Shown: piece after piece, positions 53,686 through 61,882 of the stretch
How the letters are laid out: each line of letters starts with the position of its first letter
How positions within the stretch are numbered: the stretch's first letter is position 1
Assembly: GCF_022846615.1 (NCBI RefSeq)
Contig: NZ_AP025637.1
Span: forward strand, 3,807,001 to 3,871,000
DNA from: Roseomonas fluvialis
GTDB lineage: Bacteria > Pseudomonadota > Alphaproteobacteria > Acetobacterales > Acetobacteraceae
Length of the DNA stretch: 64,000 nt
Direction of reading: 5' to 3'
Program-made: the position numbers and the translations under genes
Notes under the pieces: generated by a model
The model's database searches: none
What the model saw: only the letters and a program-made list of their open reading frames with translations
Told to the model about the DNA's origin: nothing

Positions 53686-53928
53686 ATGACCCAGCCGCCC
53701 ATCCCGCCCGAGCTCGACGAGGCGCAGCGCGAGGAAGCCCGGCGCCAGACGGACGCGAACGTCGATGGTGCGCTCGACCTCGCGGGCAGCGTGGTCGATG
53801 CGGTCGCGAGCGGCGCGGTCGAGGCCGCGGGCGCGGTCGCCGGCGCGGCGCTCGACGCCACGGTTACGGTGGCGAAGGTCTCGCTCGACGTGGTGGGCGG
53901 GATCCTGGGCGGGCTTGGGGACCTGTAG
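53686..53928 (+). CDS. Small Ala/Val/Gly-rich amphipathic protein
   Basis: An 80-residue protein with a charged N-terminus ([23 protein letters not shown]) and a repetitive hydrophobic half ([25 protein letters not shown], then [12 protein letters not shown]). The pattern is of a membrane-associating or amphipathic helix. A good AGGAGG site lies before the ATG. I recognise no family, and the coding call rests on length, ribosome site and composition. It converges with gshA. Confidence 0.6.
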   Translation: MTQPPIPPELDEAQREEARRQTDANVDGALDLAGSVVDAVASGAVEAAGAVAGAALDATVTVAKVSLDVVGGILGGLGDL

Positions 53929-53935
53929 GGCCCCG

Positions 53936-55279
53936 CTATACCGCCGCCTCGCCGAAGATCCGCGACACGTCCCCGCCCCAGACCCGCGCGCAGCGGTCGA
54001 GCCAGCGGTCCGCCTGGGTCTGCCCCGTGGCCACGATGGCATCCACCGGGTCGAGGTGCATCTCCTCGCCCAGGCCGCGCGCCTTCAGCCCGTCCCGCGC
54101 GATGGCGAGCACGTCGCGCGCGACGTCCTGCAGGGACCGCCCGGCGATGGTCGCGGTCAGCGCCTGCGCCGGCACGGCGTTGCGCAGCGCGCGGATCTCG
54201 TCGACCGACCACCCGGCCGTCAGTGCCCGCGCCGCCTTCTGCGCGGCGTCGTCATACAGCAGCCCAACCCAGAAGGCCGGCAACCCGGTCAGGTAGGCCG
54301 GCGCGCCGGCATCGGCGCCGCGCATCTCCAGAAACCGCTTCAGCCGCACGTCGGTGAACACGGTGGTGACGTGGTCGGCCCAATCGCCCATCGTCGCGGT
54401 GTGGCCGCGCAGCGCCTCGGCCCGCCCTTCCATGAAGGCACGGAACGGGATGCCCGCGGCGTCGATGTACTGCCCCTCGCGCATGATGAAATACATCGGC
54501 ACGTCGAGCACCCAGTCGGCGAAGCGCTCGAAGCCGAAGCCGTCCTCGAAGGCCACGGCCGGGATGCCGGTGCGGTCGGGGTCGGTGTCGGTCCAGACCT
54601 TGCCGCGCAGCGTCCGGTAGCCGTTCGGCTTGCCTTCCATGAAGGGCGAATTGGCAAACAGCGCCGTCGCCAGCGGCTGCAGCGCGAGCGACACGCGCAG
54701 CTTCTCGACCATGTCGGCCTCGTCGCCGAAGTCGAGATTCACCTGCACCGTGCAGGTGCGCAGCATCATGTCGAGGCCCATGGCGCCCACGCGCGGCATG
54801 TACTGCCGCATGATCGCGTAGCGGCCCTTGGGCATCCACGGCATGTCTTCGCGCCTGGCCAGCGGATGGAAGCCGAGCGGCGCGAAGCCGAGGCCGAGCG
54901 GTTCCGCGACGCGGCGCACCTCATCGAGATGCGCAGCGGTCTCGGCATGCGTTTCGTGCAGCGTCAGCAGCGGGGCGCCGGACAATTCGAACTGTCCGCC
55001 CGGTTCCAGCGAAACCGATGCCTCCCCGCGCTTCAGCCCAATCGGGTTGCCGCGATCCAGGATGGGTTCCCAGCCGAATGCCGTCAGCCCTTCCAGCATG
55101 GCGCGGATGCCGCCGGGTTCGTAGGGCGGCGGTACCAGGTCGTCGCGGCGGAAGCCGAACTTCTCGTGCTCGGTGCCGATGCGCCAGGCATCGCGCGGCT
55201 TGCTGCCGGCGGCGAACCAGCCGGACAACTGGCGCGCCGATGTGATCGGCGTGGGATCCGACTCGCCGGGATTCGACAT
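53936..55279 (-). CDS. gshA: Glutamate-cysteine ligase (proteobacterial/plant type)
   Basis: A 447-residue enzyme joining glutamate and cysteine, the first step of glutathione synthesis. Landmarks: RIGTEHEKFGF, GWEPILDRGNPIGLKRGEASVSLEPGGQFELSGAPL, RQYMPRVGAMGLDMMLRTCTVQVNLDF, FANSPFMEGKPNGYRTLR and TDPDRTGIPAV. These are those of the plant/alphaproteobacterial GCS2-like class rather than the E. coli class. No gshB lies in the window. The rsmE gene is 36 bp upstream. Confidence 0.96.
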   Translation of the reverse strand: MSNPGESDPTPITSARQLSGWFAAGSKPRDAWRIGTEHEKFGFRRDDLVPPPYEPGGIRAMLEGLTAFGWEPILDRGNPIGLKRGEASVSLEPGGQFELSGAPLLTLHETHAETAAHLDEVRRVAEPLGLGFAPLGFHPLARREDMPWMPKGRYAIMRQYMPRVGAMGLDMMLRTCTVQVNLDFGDEADMVEKLRVSLALQPLATALFANSPFMEGKPNGYRTLRGKVWTDTDPDRTGIPAVAFEDGFGFERFADWVLDVPMYFIMREGQYIDAAGIPFRAFMEGRAEALRGHTATMGDWADHVTTVFTDVRLKRFLEMRGADAGAPAYLTGLPAFWVGLLYDDAAQKAARALTAGWSVDEIRALRNAVPAQALTATIAGRSLQDVARDVLAIARDGLKARGLGEEMHLDPVDAIVATGQTQADRWLDRCARVWGGDVSRIFGEAAV

Positions 55280-55315
55280 GCAGCCCTTCCACGAACGCCG
55301 CAGGACGCGGCGCCT

Positions 55316-56041
55316 TCAGGTCGCGGTCCAATCCCCCGCCAGTGCCTGCAGCACGGCAAGGCCCGCCACCGCCGCCGTCTCCGCCCGCAGGATGCGGGGG
55401 CCGAGGGCGACGGCGGTAACAAAGGCATGACGGGTCGCGTCGTCAAGTTCAGCAGGATCGAAACCACCCTCGGGGCCAACGAGCCATCCGCAGGGCAGGC
55501 GCATCGTCGCGGCAATGTCACGGATCGGCGCGGCGCCGCGGCGTTCGGCGGCGACCAGCAGTGGCGCGCCGTCCCAGGCATCGAGCACGGCGCGCAGCGG
55601 CGCGGCCGGATGCACCACCGGTACCGACAGCCTCTCGCATTGCTCGGCGGCGCCGCGCGCGATGGCGGCGAGCCGGTCGGTGTTCACGCGGTCCACCACG
55701 CTGCGCCGCGTCGTCACCGGCTGGATGCTGGCCACGCCCAGTTCGGTCGCCTTCTCCACCACCCAGTCGAGCGCATCGCGCTTCAGCGCGGCGACCACCA
55801 GGCGCAGGTCGGGTTCGAGTGCCGGGGCGCGGATGCGCGGGCCCAGCGCCAGGGCGCAGCGCTCCTTGCGCAAGGCGGCGATGGTCGCGGCGTATGCGCC
55901 GTCCCGCGCATTGAACACCACCACCGCATCGCCCGCGCCGCGCCGCAGCACCGTTCCCAGGTGATGCGCCTGCGCGGGCGTGCCCGGCAGTTCCGCACCT
56001 TCGGTCAATGGCGCATCGAGGAAGAGTCGCGGGGTGGACAT
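55316..56041 (-). CDS. rsmE: 16S rRNA m3U1498 methyltransferase RsmE
   Basis: A 241-residue SPOUT methyltransferase. It has an N-terminal PUA-like part (HHLGTVLRRGAGDAVVVFNARDGAYAATI), then LVVAALKRDALDWVVEKATELGVASIQPVTTRRSVV and the C-terminal knot WLVGPEGGFDPAELDDA and ALGPRILRAETA. It methylates U1498 of 16S rRNA using SAM. It is divergent from ubiA and upstream of gshA, a common order in this group. Confidence 0.96.
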   Translation of the reverse strand: MSTPRLFLDAPLTEGAELPGTPAQAHHLGTVLRRGAGDAVVVFNARDGAYAATIAALRKERCALALGPRIRAPALEPDLRLVVAALKRDALDWVVEKATELGVASIQPVTTRRSVVDRVNTDRLAAIARGAAEQCERLSVPVVHPAAPLRAVLDAWDGAPLLVAAERRGAAPIRDIAATMRLPCGWLVGPEGGFDPAELDDATRHAFVTAVALGPRILRAETAAVAGLAVLQALAGDWTAT

Positions 56042-56070
56042 GGCGGGCCTCCCTGCCCCTTATACGGCGC

Positions 56071-56970
56071 GTGAGCGGATACACCGACATACGCGCCGGC
56101 GGCTGGGTCGCGCGCCTGCCGCAGGGCTGGCGCCCCTATGCGCTGCTGATGCGCCTGGATCGCCCGATCGGGTCCTGGCTGCTGGTGCTGCCGGGCTTCT
56201 GGGCCTTCGCGCTGGCTGCGCCGTCCTGGGGCCGGGGGCTGTGGCTCACCTTTCTGTTCGGCCTGGGGGCGGTGCTGATGCGCGGCGCGGGCTGCGTGGT
56301 GAACGACCTGTGGGACCGCGACATCGACCGCCAGGTGGAACGCACGGCCGGACGCCCGCTCGCCTCGGGCGCGGTGACGCCACGCCAGGCGCTTGCCCTG
56401 TTGCTGGCGCTGCTGGCTGTCTCCTTCCTGATCCTGCTGCAACTGCCCTGGAGCGCAATCCTGCTGGGCGTGCTGTCGCTGGTCCCGATCGCGCTCTATC
56501 CGCTGGCCAAGCGCGTGACCGACTGGCCGCAGGCGGTGCTGGGGCTGGTGTTCTCCTGGGCGGCGCCGACCGGCTATGCGGCGGCGACGGGCGGGCTCGA
56601 CGCCGCGGCCTTCGCGCTATGGGCGGCGGGATTCTTCTGGATCCTGGGCTACGACACGATCTACGCGCATCAGGACCGCGAGGACGACGCGATGGTGGGC
56701 ATCCGCTCCACCGCACTGCGCTTCGGGGATCGCACGCGGCCCTTCCTGGTGGCCTGCTACGGCGCCACGCTCGCGCTGCTGGCGCTGGCCGGGCTGCTGG
56801 CGGGACTGTCCTGGTGGTTCGCCCCGGCGCTGCTGCTGCCCGCGGCATTGCTCGCGCGGCAGGTGGTGCAGCTCGACATTCGCGACCCGGCCCTGTGCCT
56901 GCGCCTGTTCAAGGCGAACCGCGATGTCGGCCTGGCGGTGGCGGCGGCCTTCCTGATCGGCCGCCTGTGA
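56071..56970 (+). CDS. ubiA: 4-hydroxybenzoate polyprenyltransferase UbiA
   Basis: A 299-residue integral membrane prenyltransferase for ubiquinone synthesis. The two Mg/diphosphate motifs are GCVVNDLWDRDIDRQVERTAGRPLASG (NDxxDxxxD) and YDTIYAHQDREDDAMVGIRSTALRFG (DxxxD), separated by TM helices; start region RLDRPIGSWLLVLPGFWAF. The GTG at 56071 is the best start for the family length. Its stop overlaps the methyltransferase gene (GTGA). Confidence 0.96.
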   Translation: MSGYTDIRAGGWVARLPQGWRPYALLMRLDRPIGSWLLVLPGFWAFALAAPSWGRGLWLTFLFGLGAVLMRGAGCVVNDLWDRDIDRQVERTAGRPLASGAVTPRQALALLLALLAVSFLILLQLPWSAILLGVLSLVPIALYPLAKRVTDWPQAVLGLVFSWAAPTGYAAATGGLDAAAFALWAAGFFWILGYDTIYAHQDREDDAMVGIRSTALRFGDRTRPFLVACYGATLALLALAGLLAGLSWWFAPALLLPAALLARQVVQLDIRDPALCLRLFKANRDVGLAVAAAFLIGRL

Positions 56971-57608
56971 GCCCCGAGGACTTCGTCCGCGCCCACACCA
57001 CGATCGCCCACGCACCGCTGGTGCCCGAGATCGCCCTGCACCTCGCCACCGAGATCACGCCGATCTGGCAGGCCACCGAATCCTGGCTGGCCGAGCGCAA
57101 CATCGAGCCGCCTTTCTGGGCCTTCGCGTGGCCCGGCGGGCAGGCGACGGCGCGGCTGCTGCTCGATGAACCGGCGCGGGTCGCGGGCAAGCGCGTGCTG
57201 GATTTCGCGGCCGGTTGCGGCATCGCCGCCATCGGTGCCGCGCGCGCCGGCGCGGTGCTGGTCGAAGCCGCCGAGATCGATCCCCTCGCGCTGGCGGCCG
57301 TGCGGCTGAATGCCGCGCTGAACGGCGTGCAGGTTGCCACCCCCGAGGGCGACGTCGTGGGCGCCCCCTGCCGCTGGGACGTCATCCTCGCCGGCGATGT
57401 CTGCTACGAGGCGCCGATGACCGCGCATATCCTGCCCTGGCTGCGCGCCATGGCGGCGGCGGGGGCCGAGGTGCTGCTCGCCGATCCGGGCCGCGCCTAC
57501 CTGCCGCGGGATGGCCTGCAACCGCTTGTCCGCCACGCGGTGCCGACCACGCTGGAACTCGAGGACCGGATGGTGCGCCAGGTCACGATCCATCGCCTGC
57601 TGCCGTGA
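56967..57608 (+). CDS. Class I SAM-dependent methyltransferase (ETFB-KMT/NNT1-like)
   Basis: A 213-residue methyltransferase. Motif I is VLDFAAGCGIAAIGAARAGA, the acidic loop is VEAAEIDPLALAAVRLNAALNG, motif IV is CRWDVILAGDVCYEAPMT. The N-terminal IEPPFWAFAWPGGQATARLLLDEP is typical of protein lysine methyltransferases such as ETFB-KMT and the METTL20/NNT1 group, which in alphaproteobacteria act on electron transfer flavoprotein. The substrate is inferred from family only. Its GTG overlaps the ubiA stop. Confidence 0.9.
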   Translation: MSPEDFVRAHTTIAHAPLVPEIALHLATEITPIWQATESWLAERNIEPPFWAFAWPGGQATARLLLDEPARVAGKRVLDFAAGCGIAAIGAARAGAVLVEAAEIDPLALAAVRLNAALNGVQVATPEGDVVGAPCRWDVILAGDVCYEAPMTAHILPWLRAMAAAGAEVLLADPGRAYLPRDGLQPLVRHAVPTTLELEDRMVRQVTIHRLLP

Positions 57609-57672
57609 TCCATTTCGGTGACAGATCACGCCGGAGGGCGCATGATCATCAGGTCGGGAAGGATGCCGCGCC

Positions 57673-58095
57673 ATGAAGCGCCTGCTCGGAGTGCTTCTTC
57701 TGCCGCTGCTGGCCGCTGCGCCGGCGCAGGCACAGACGCAATACCACTACGACGCGCAGGGCCGCATCGCCGGGTCGACCGTGCGCAGCGGCAACAACGT
57801 CTATCGCTACGATTCGGCAGGGCGCCTGGTCGGCCAGAGCCAGGTCGGCAGCAACGGCCAGGTGCGCAGCTACGACCAGCAGGGCCGGCTCTCCGGCACC
57901 GCTGAGCGCGGCGCCAATGGCCAGGTCCGCCGCTACGACCAGCAGGGCAGGCTGTCGGGCACCTCCGAACGCGGTTCGAACGGAACGGTGCGCCACTACG
58001 ACGCGCAGGGCCGCCTGTCCGGCACCACGGAACGCGACAGCGCCGGCAATATCCGGCGCTACGACGCGCAGGGCCGGCTGGTCGGCACGCGCTGA
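57673..58095 (+). CDS. Exported miniature YD-repeat (Rhs-like) protein
   Basis: A 140-residue protein with signal LLGVLLLPLLAAAPAQAQ and six tandem repeats of about 20 residues, each with YD-x-Q-GRL (YDAQGRIAG, YDSAGRLVG, YDQQGRLSG twice, YDAQGRLSG, YDAQGRLVG). This is the RHS/YD repeat core, without the usual large toxin or shell parts. The repeats are regular also at DNA level (about 60-63 bp), so they arose by duplication. Likely periplasmic or surface and carbohydrate-contacting, but function is not known. Its stop TGA abuts that of the next gene (TGA/TCA). Confidence 0.8.
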   Translation: MKRLLGVLLLPLLAAAPAQAQTQYHYDAQGRIAGSTVRSGNNVYRYDSAGRLVGQSQVGSNGQVRSYDQQGRLSGTAERGANGQVRRYDQQGRLSGTSERGSNGTVRHYDAQGRLSGTTERDSAGNIRRYDAQGRLVGTR

Positions 58096-59367
58096 TCAGC
58101 GCGTCGCCTGCTCCAGAAAGCGCAGCAGCGCGGCCAGGTCCTCGGCATTGTCGACGCGCTGCACCGGCATCTTGGTGCCCGGCGTCACGACATCCGGCCC
58201 GCGGGTGAACAGGTCCGCGACACTCTCGCGCGTCCAGGTGATGTCCCCGCGCGCGAGGCGTTCCGAATAGGAATAGCCGGCCACGGCGCCCATGCGGCGC
58301 CCGAACAGCCCGTGCAGATGCGGCCCCGCCATGTTGCCGCCCTCCGCCGTCAGCGCGTGGCAGGCCGAGCACGCGCGGAACACGCGCGCGCCATGCGCAT
58401 CGAGACCCTCGCGCGGCGCAGCCTCGCCCGCCTCGCCAATCGGCCCGAGCGCGCGCCCCGCCAGCGCATCCCAGCGCCGCACGCGCCGATCCGCACCGCC
58501 GGTCCACAGCGTGCGTCCATCCGCGTCGAACACCGCAGACCAGACCGGCGTGCCCGGGCCGTCGAGCGTGTGCAGCAACCGTCCCTCGGGCAGGCCGATC
58601 ACGGCGACGGACCCACCAAGCCCAGCTGCCGCCAGCAGCGTTCCCGACGCATTCGCCGCCAGTGCCACGATCGGCCGCGCGCCGGAGAACACCTCCCGCA
58701 CCGCGCCGCCAGCCGCCACGACATGCACCGCGCCATCCACGCCGCCCACCGCCAGGCCACCATCCGCCAGCGCCGCCAGCGCGTTACGCGGCAGGCCGAA
58801 TTCCGCGAGTACATCAGCCGTCCCGTCCGCGCGCCAGGCGCGCAGCGTGCCGTCGAAGCCGGCACTCACCGCCACGCCGTCGGCACGGAACACCACGGCG
58901 TTGACGTTGCCGCGGTGGCCTTCCAGCACGCGCGGCGCGGCCCCGTCCTGCCACAGCCGGACCGTGCCATCCCACGCCGCGGAGGCCAGCACACCTTCAC
59001 CGAACGCCAGCCCCGCCACCGGCGCGTCATGCCCTTCGAGCACCCGCAGCGGCGTGCCGCCGCGCGGGTCGGCCGGCCAGATCGCGATGCGCCCATCCTC
59101 CCCGCCCGAGGCGATGCCGCCCCCGGGCAGTGCGGCCAGCGCATTCACCGCCCCCGCATGCCAGCGCACCACCGCCCGCGCACGCCCATCGGCCAGGTTC
59201 CAGAAGATCACCGACTGGTCGAACCCCGCCGAGGCGAGCGCGCCAGGTGCCGCTGCGAGAGCGCGCACCGGCCCGCCATGCACCGCGCCCTGGTCCTGGG
59301 CCGCTGCCGGCGGAGCCGGCAACACACCCAGGGCCAGCAGCGCCAGCGACAGCGCGCGACGCAGCAT
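58096..59367 (-). CDS. Periplasmic WD40 propeller fused to cytochrome c
   Basis: A 423-residue exported protein. The signal peptide RALSLALLALGVLPAPPAAA is followed by seven WD40-like blades (e.g. SAGFDQSVIFWNLADG, ASGGEDGRIAIWPAD, ASAAWDGTVRLWQDG, SAGFDGTLRAWRADG, WTGGADRRVRRWD). From about residue 320 a c-type cytochrome follows: FRACSACHALTAEGGNMAGPHLHGLFGRRMG (CxxCH haem) with axial Met in GTKMPVQ. The role as an electron carrier or sensor is not known. It overlaps the SDR gene by one base (TGATG). Confidence 0.9.
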   Translation of the reverse strand: MLRRALSLALLALGVLPAPPAAAQDQGAVHGGPVRALAAAPGALASAGFDQSVIFWNLADGRARAVVRWHAGAVNALAALPGGGIASGGEDGRIAIWPADPRGGTPLRVLEGHDAPVAGLAFGEGVLASAAWDGTVRLWQDGAAPRVLEGHRGNVNAVVFRADGVAVSAGFDGTLRAWRADGTADVLAEFGLPRNALAALADGGLAVGGVDGAVHVVAAGGAVREVFSGARPIVALAANASGTLLAAAGLGGSVAVIGLPEGRLLHTLDGPGTPVWSAVFDADGRTLWTGGADRRVRRWDALAGRALGPIGEAGEAAPREGLDAHGARVFRACSACHALTAEGGNMAGPHLHGLFGRRMGAVAGYSYSERLARGDITWTRESVADLFTRGPDVVTPGTKMPVQRVDNAEDLAALLRFLEQATR

Positions 59368-60116
59368 CAGTTCACGACCCCGCCGCTGACATGGATCACC
59401 TGCCCCGTGACATAGCCCGCGCCGGGCGAAGCGAGGAACGCCACCGCCGCCGCCACATCCGCCGGCTGGCCCAGCCGCTTCATCGGGATGCGCGCCGCGA
59501 TCGCCTCCCACTGCGCGGCATCCAGCGCGGCATGCGTGCCCGGGTCCTTCTGGGTATAACCTGGTGCCACCGCATTCACCGTCACCGCCGGCGCCCATTC
59601 CAGTGCGATCGCCTTGACCAGCGCCTCGGTCGCGGCCTTGGCGGCGGCGGAGGCGGGGAAGATCGTGACGTCATTGCGGAACAGGTGCGCCACGAAGGAG
59701 GAGATGGCGATCAGCCGCGGGTCGCGCCCCTGCCGCAGCACCGGCCCCGCCGCGCGCGCGATGCGCAGGAAGGCCAGCGCGATCGCGTCGTGACTTTTCG
59801 CGAAGCCGGCATCAGTCAGCGTCGCGACCGGCGTGCGGTCGGCGAAACCCGCATTCGACACCACGACATCGAGGCCGCCGAGCAGCGCCGCGGCATCCTC
59901 CACCGCGCGTTCCGGCGCACCGGCATCGCTGAGGTCGCCGAAGATCTCGTGCGCCTGCCCGCCGCGCTCGCGCACCGCGGCGGCGGTCCGCGCCGCGCCT
60001 TCGCGGTTGCCGCGGGTGTGCACCACGATGCCCACACCCGGCGCAGCCAGCGCGCGACAGCAGGCCGCGCCGATCCCGCTTGCCGCGCCTGTCACGAGAA
60101 TGTTCCGCTCCGTCAT
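59367..60116 (-). CDS. SDR-family oxidoreductase lacking the catalytic Tyr
   Basis: A 249-residue short-chain dehydrogenase. NAD(P) loop VTGAASGIGAACCRALA, LDVVVSNAGFAD and VTVNAVAPGY are intact, and the Ser of the triad is in IAISSFVAHL. The YxxxK position reads FPASAAAKAA, with Phe in the place of Tyr and spacing F-x6-K; Tyr is missing. Activity may be altered, or the subfamily may use this form. It is upstream of the WD40-cytochrome gene, with a one-base overlap. Confidence 0.88.
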   Translation of the reverse strand: MTERNILVTGAASGIGAACCRALAAPGVGIVVHTRGNREGAARTAAAVRERGGQAHEIFGDLSDAGAPERAVEDAAALLGGLDVVVSNAGFADRTPVATLTDAGFAKSHDAIALAFLRIARAAGPVLRQGRDPRLIAISSFVAHLFRNDVTIFPASAAAKAATEALVKAIALEWAPAVTVNAVAPGYTQKDPGTHAALDAAQWEAIAARIPMKRLGQPADVAAAVAFLASPGAGYVTGQVIHVSGGVVN

Positions 60117-60196
60117 CGCATTCTCTCCCAGCGCCGTGCCATCCTGCCGTGGCGACGAGCGTCGCCACGAAACACTATAACAAGGGATGGAACGCC

Positions 60197-61183
60197 ATGA
60201 AGACGCTCTCGCGCCGCGGCCTGTTCGGCGCGGCGTGCCTCGCTTGCGGCGGGGCGCATATGGGACTGACGGCAACGCCGGTCCAGGCGCAGCAGACCTG
60301 GTCCCCGCCCACCGCCGCGCAGCGCTGCCCCTCGCGCTGGGGTGCGGCCGACCGACGTGGTTCGATGAACCTGCAGACGCCGGCGCGCGCACAGGCCGCC
60401 GCACGGCTGATCCGCACCGGGGAGAGTGTCGAACTCGGCCACACCCTCGCGCCCACCATGCCCTTCTTCGGTACGCGCCGCTTCGACCTGCACACCAAGC
60501 GCACCTTCATGAACCCCGAGGCGAACCGCCGCGGGTCGAACGAGGAGATCGTCATCACCGAGATCGGCCAGGTCGGCACGCAGCTCGACGCCTTCCCGCA
60601 CCAGACCATCGGCGACGAGGTGTACAACTGTGTCAACCTGCCCTCGATAAGCTCGCGCGGCGGCTTCACCGAGATGGGCGTGCACACCATCGGCACCGTC
60701 TTCACGCGCGGCCTGCTGATCGACGTGGCGGGTGCGAAAGGCGTGCCGGTGCTGCCCGATGACTACGAGATCACGGTGGCGGACCTCGAGGAGGCGCTGC
60801 GCCGGCAGAACAGCCAGGTGCAGGAGGGCGACGCGGTCATCATCCACACCGGCTGGGGCACGCTGTGGGGGCGCGACAATGCGCGCTACGTGCGCACCTG
60901 CCCGGGCATCGGCACCGCCGCCGCCGAATGGATCATTGCGCGCAACCCGATCCTGATGGGCGCCGACAACTGGCCGGTGGAATGCGCGCCCTCCAAAACC
61001 ATGCCGCAGGCCTCGCTGCCGGTGCACCAGATCGCGCTGGTGGTGCATGGGGTGCACCTGCTCGAGAACATGAAGCTCGACGAGCTCGCGCAGCGTCCGC
61101 AGAAGGAATTCGCCTTCATGATGCAGCCGCTCAAGGTGCAGGGCGGATCGGGTTCGACCGTGGCGCCGACGGCGATGTTCTGA
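60197..61183 (+). CDS. Cyclase-family protein (kynurenine formamidase fold), Tat-exported
   Basis: A 328-residue protein. Signal LSRRGLFGAACLACGGAH has a twin-arginine motif, so it may be exported folded. The metal motif of the family (HxGTHxDxPxH) reads VGTQLDAFPHQTIGDEVY with Gln in place of the second His. GDAVIIHTGWGTLW and GADNWPVECAP follow, typical of the cyclase group. The reaction is a hydrolysis or cyclisation of an amide/ester in relatives; here not defined. It overlaps the next gene by one base (TGATG). Confidence 0.88.
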   Translation: MKTLSRRGLFGAACLACGGAHMGLTATPVQAQQTWSPPTAAQRCPSRWGAADRRGSMNLQTPARAQAAARLIRTGESVELGHTLAPTMPFFGTRRFDLHTKRTFMNPEANRRGSNEEIVITEIGQVGTQLDAFPHQTIGDEVYNCVNLPSISSRGGFTEMGVHTIGTVFTRGLLIDVAGAKGVPVLPDDYEITVADLEEALRRQNSQVQEGDAVIIHTGWGTLWGRDNARYVRTCPGIGTAAAEWIIARNPILMGADNWPVECAPSKTMPQASLPVHQIALVVHGVHLLENMKLDELAQRPQKEFAFMMQPLKVQGGSGSTVAPTAMF

Positions 61184-61818
61184 TGCGCCGGGCCGGGGAG
61201 AATCATCGTCCCTCCCCGGCCGCCTGGCGCGGCGCGGCAGTCGTGCTCGCCTGCGCCGGCTGCGCCGCGCCCCCGCCGCCCGACGGCAGCCTGCATGTCG
61301 CCTTCGACATCAGCGGCCGGGTCGAGCGCCGCGGCGTCGTCCTGACGCACGCCGCGGACGCGTTCCATCGCTGCCTCATGCCGGTGCGTACCCACCACCC
61401 CGACGGCCGCGACCCGTCCGTGCCGCGCACCGACCCGCCCAATGTCGCGCATGGCTACACGGTGTTCTTCGCGCCACGCTTCGACGGTGTCGCAGTGGGG
61501 CTCGCACCGGAATGGGTGCCCTTTGGCCCGCAATCCGGGTTCACGCTCGACGTGCTGCCGCGTGCCGGTGCGCTGGAGACGCCGGGCCCGGTCCTGCTCG
61601 GCCGCGCCTTCACCATCAGCGTCGGCACGCCGGAAGGCCGTTGGGAACGCAGCATCGCCGAGACCGATCCACCCAGCGCCGGCAGCGTCCGGATCGACGC
61701 CGACGGCATGGGCGGCCACTTCCGCGCAACTGGCCTGGTGCAGCAGATTCCGCACAACCGGTTGCCCGACACCGAGGCGATCTCGGTCACCGGCACCTGG
61801 CGCTGCCCGGCACGCTGA
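61183..61818 (+). CDS. Exported protein of unknown function
   Basis: A 211-residue protein with an N-terminal hydrophobic stretch ending in CAGCAAPPPP, so a lipoprotein or cleaved signal is possible. The rest is beta-rich (VAFDISGRVERRGVVLTH, VAHGYTVFFAPRFDGVAVG, GFTLDVLPRAG, GGHFRATGLVQQIPHN). I recognise no family. It starts by a one-base overlap with the cyclase-family gene, so the two are likely expressed together. Confidence 0.75.
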   Translation: MRRAGENHRPSPAAWRGAAVVLACAGCAAPPPPDGSLHVAFDISGRVERRGVVLTHAADAFHRCLMPVRTHHPDGRDPSVPRTDPPNVAHGYTVFFAPRFDGVAVGLAPEWVPFGPQSGFTLDVLPRAGALETPGPVLLGRAFTISVGTPEGRWERSIAETDPPSAGSVRIDADGMGGHFRATGLVQQIPHNRLPDTEAISVTGTWRCPAR

Positions 61819-61882
61819 CCGGGCGGGGTTGCAGCCCCGCCCCGCGCCTCGCATCCTCCGCCGCACCTGCGGAGGACACCAC

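Noticed and set aside
57673..58095. Fragment of a large Rhs toxin
   Set aside because: The protein has its own signal peptide and proper stop, and no further Rhs sequence is in the flanks.
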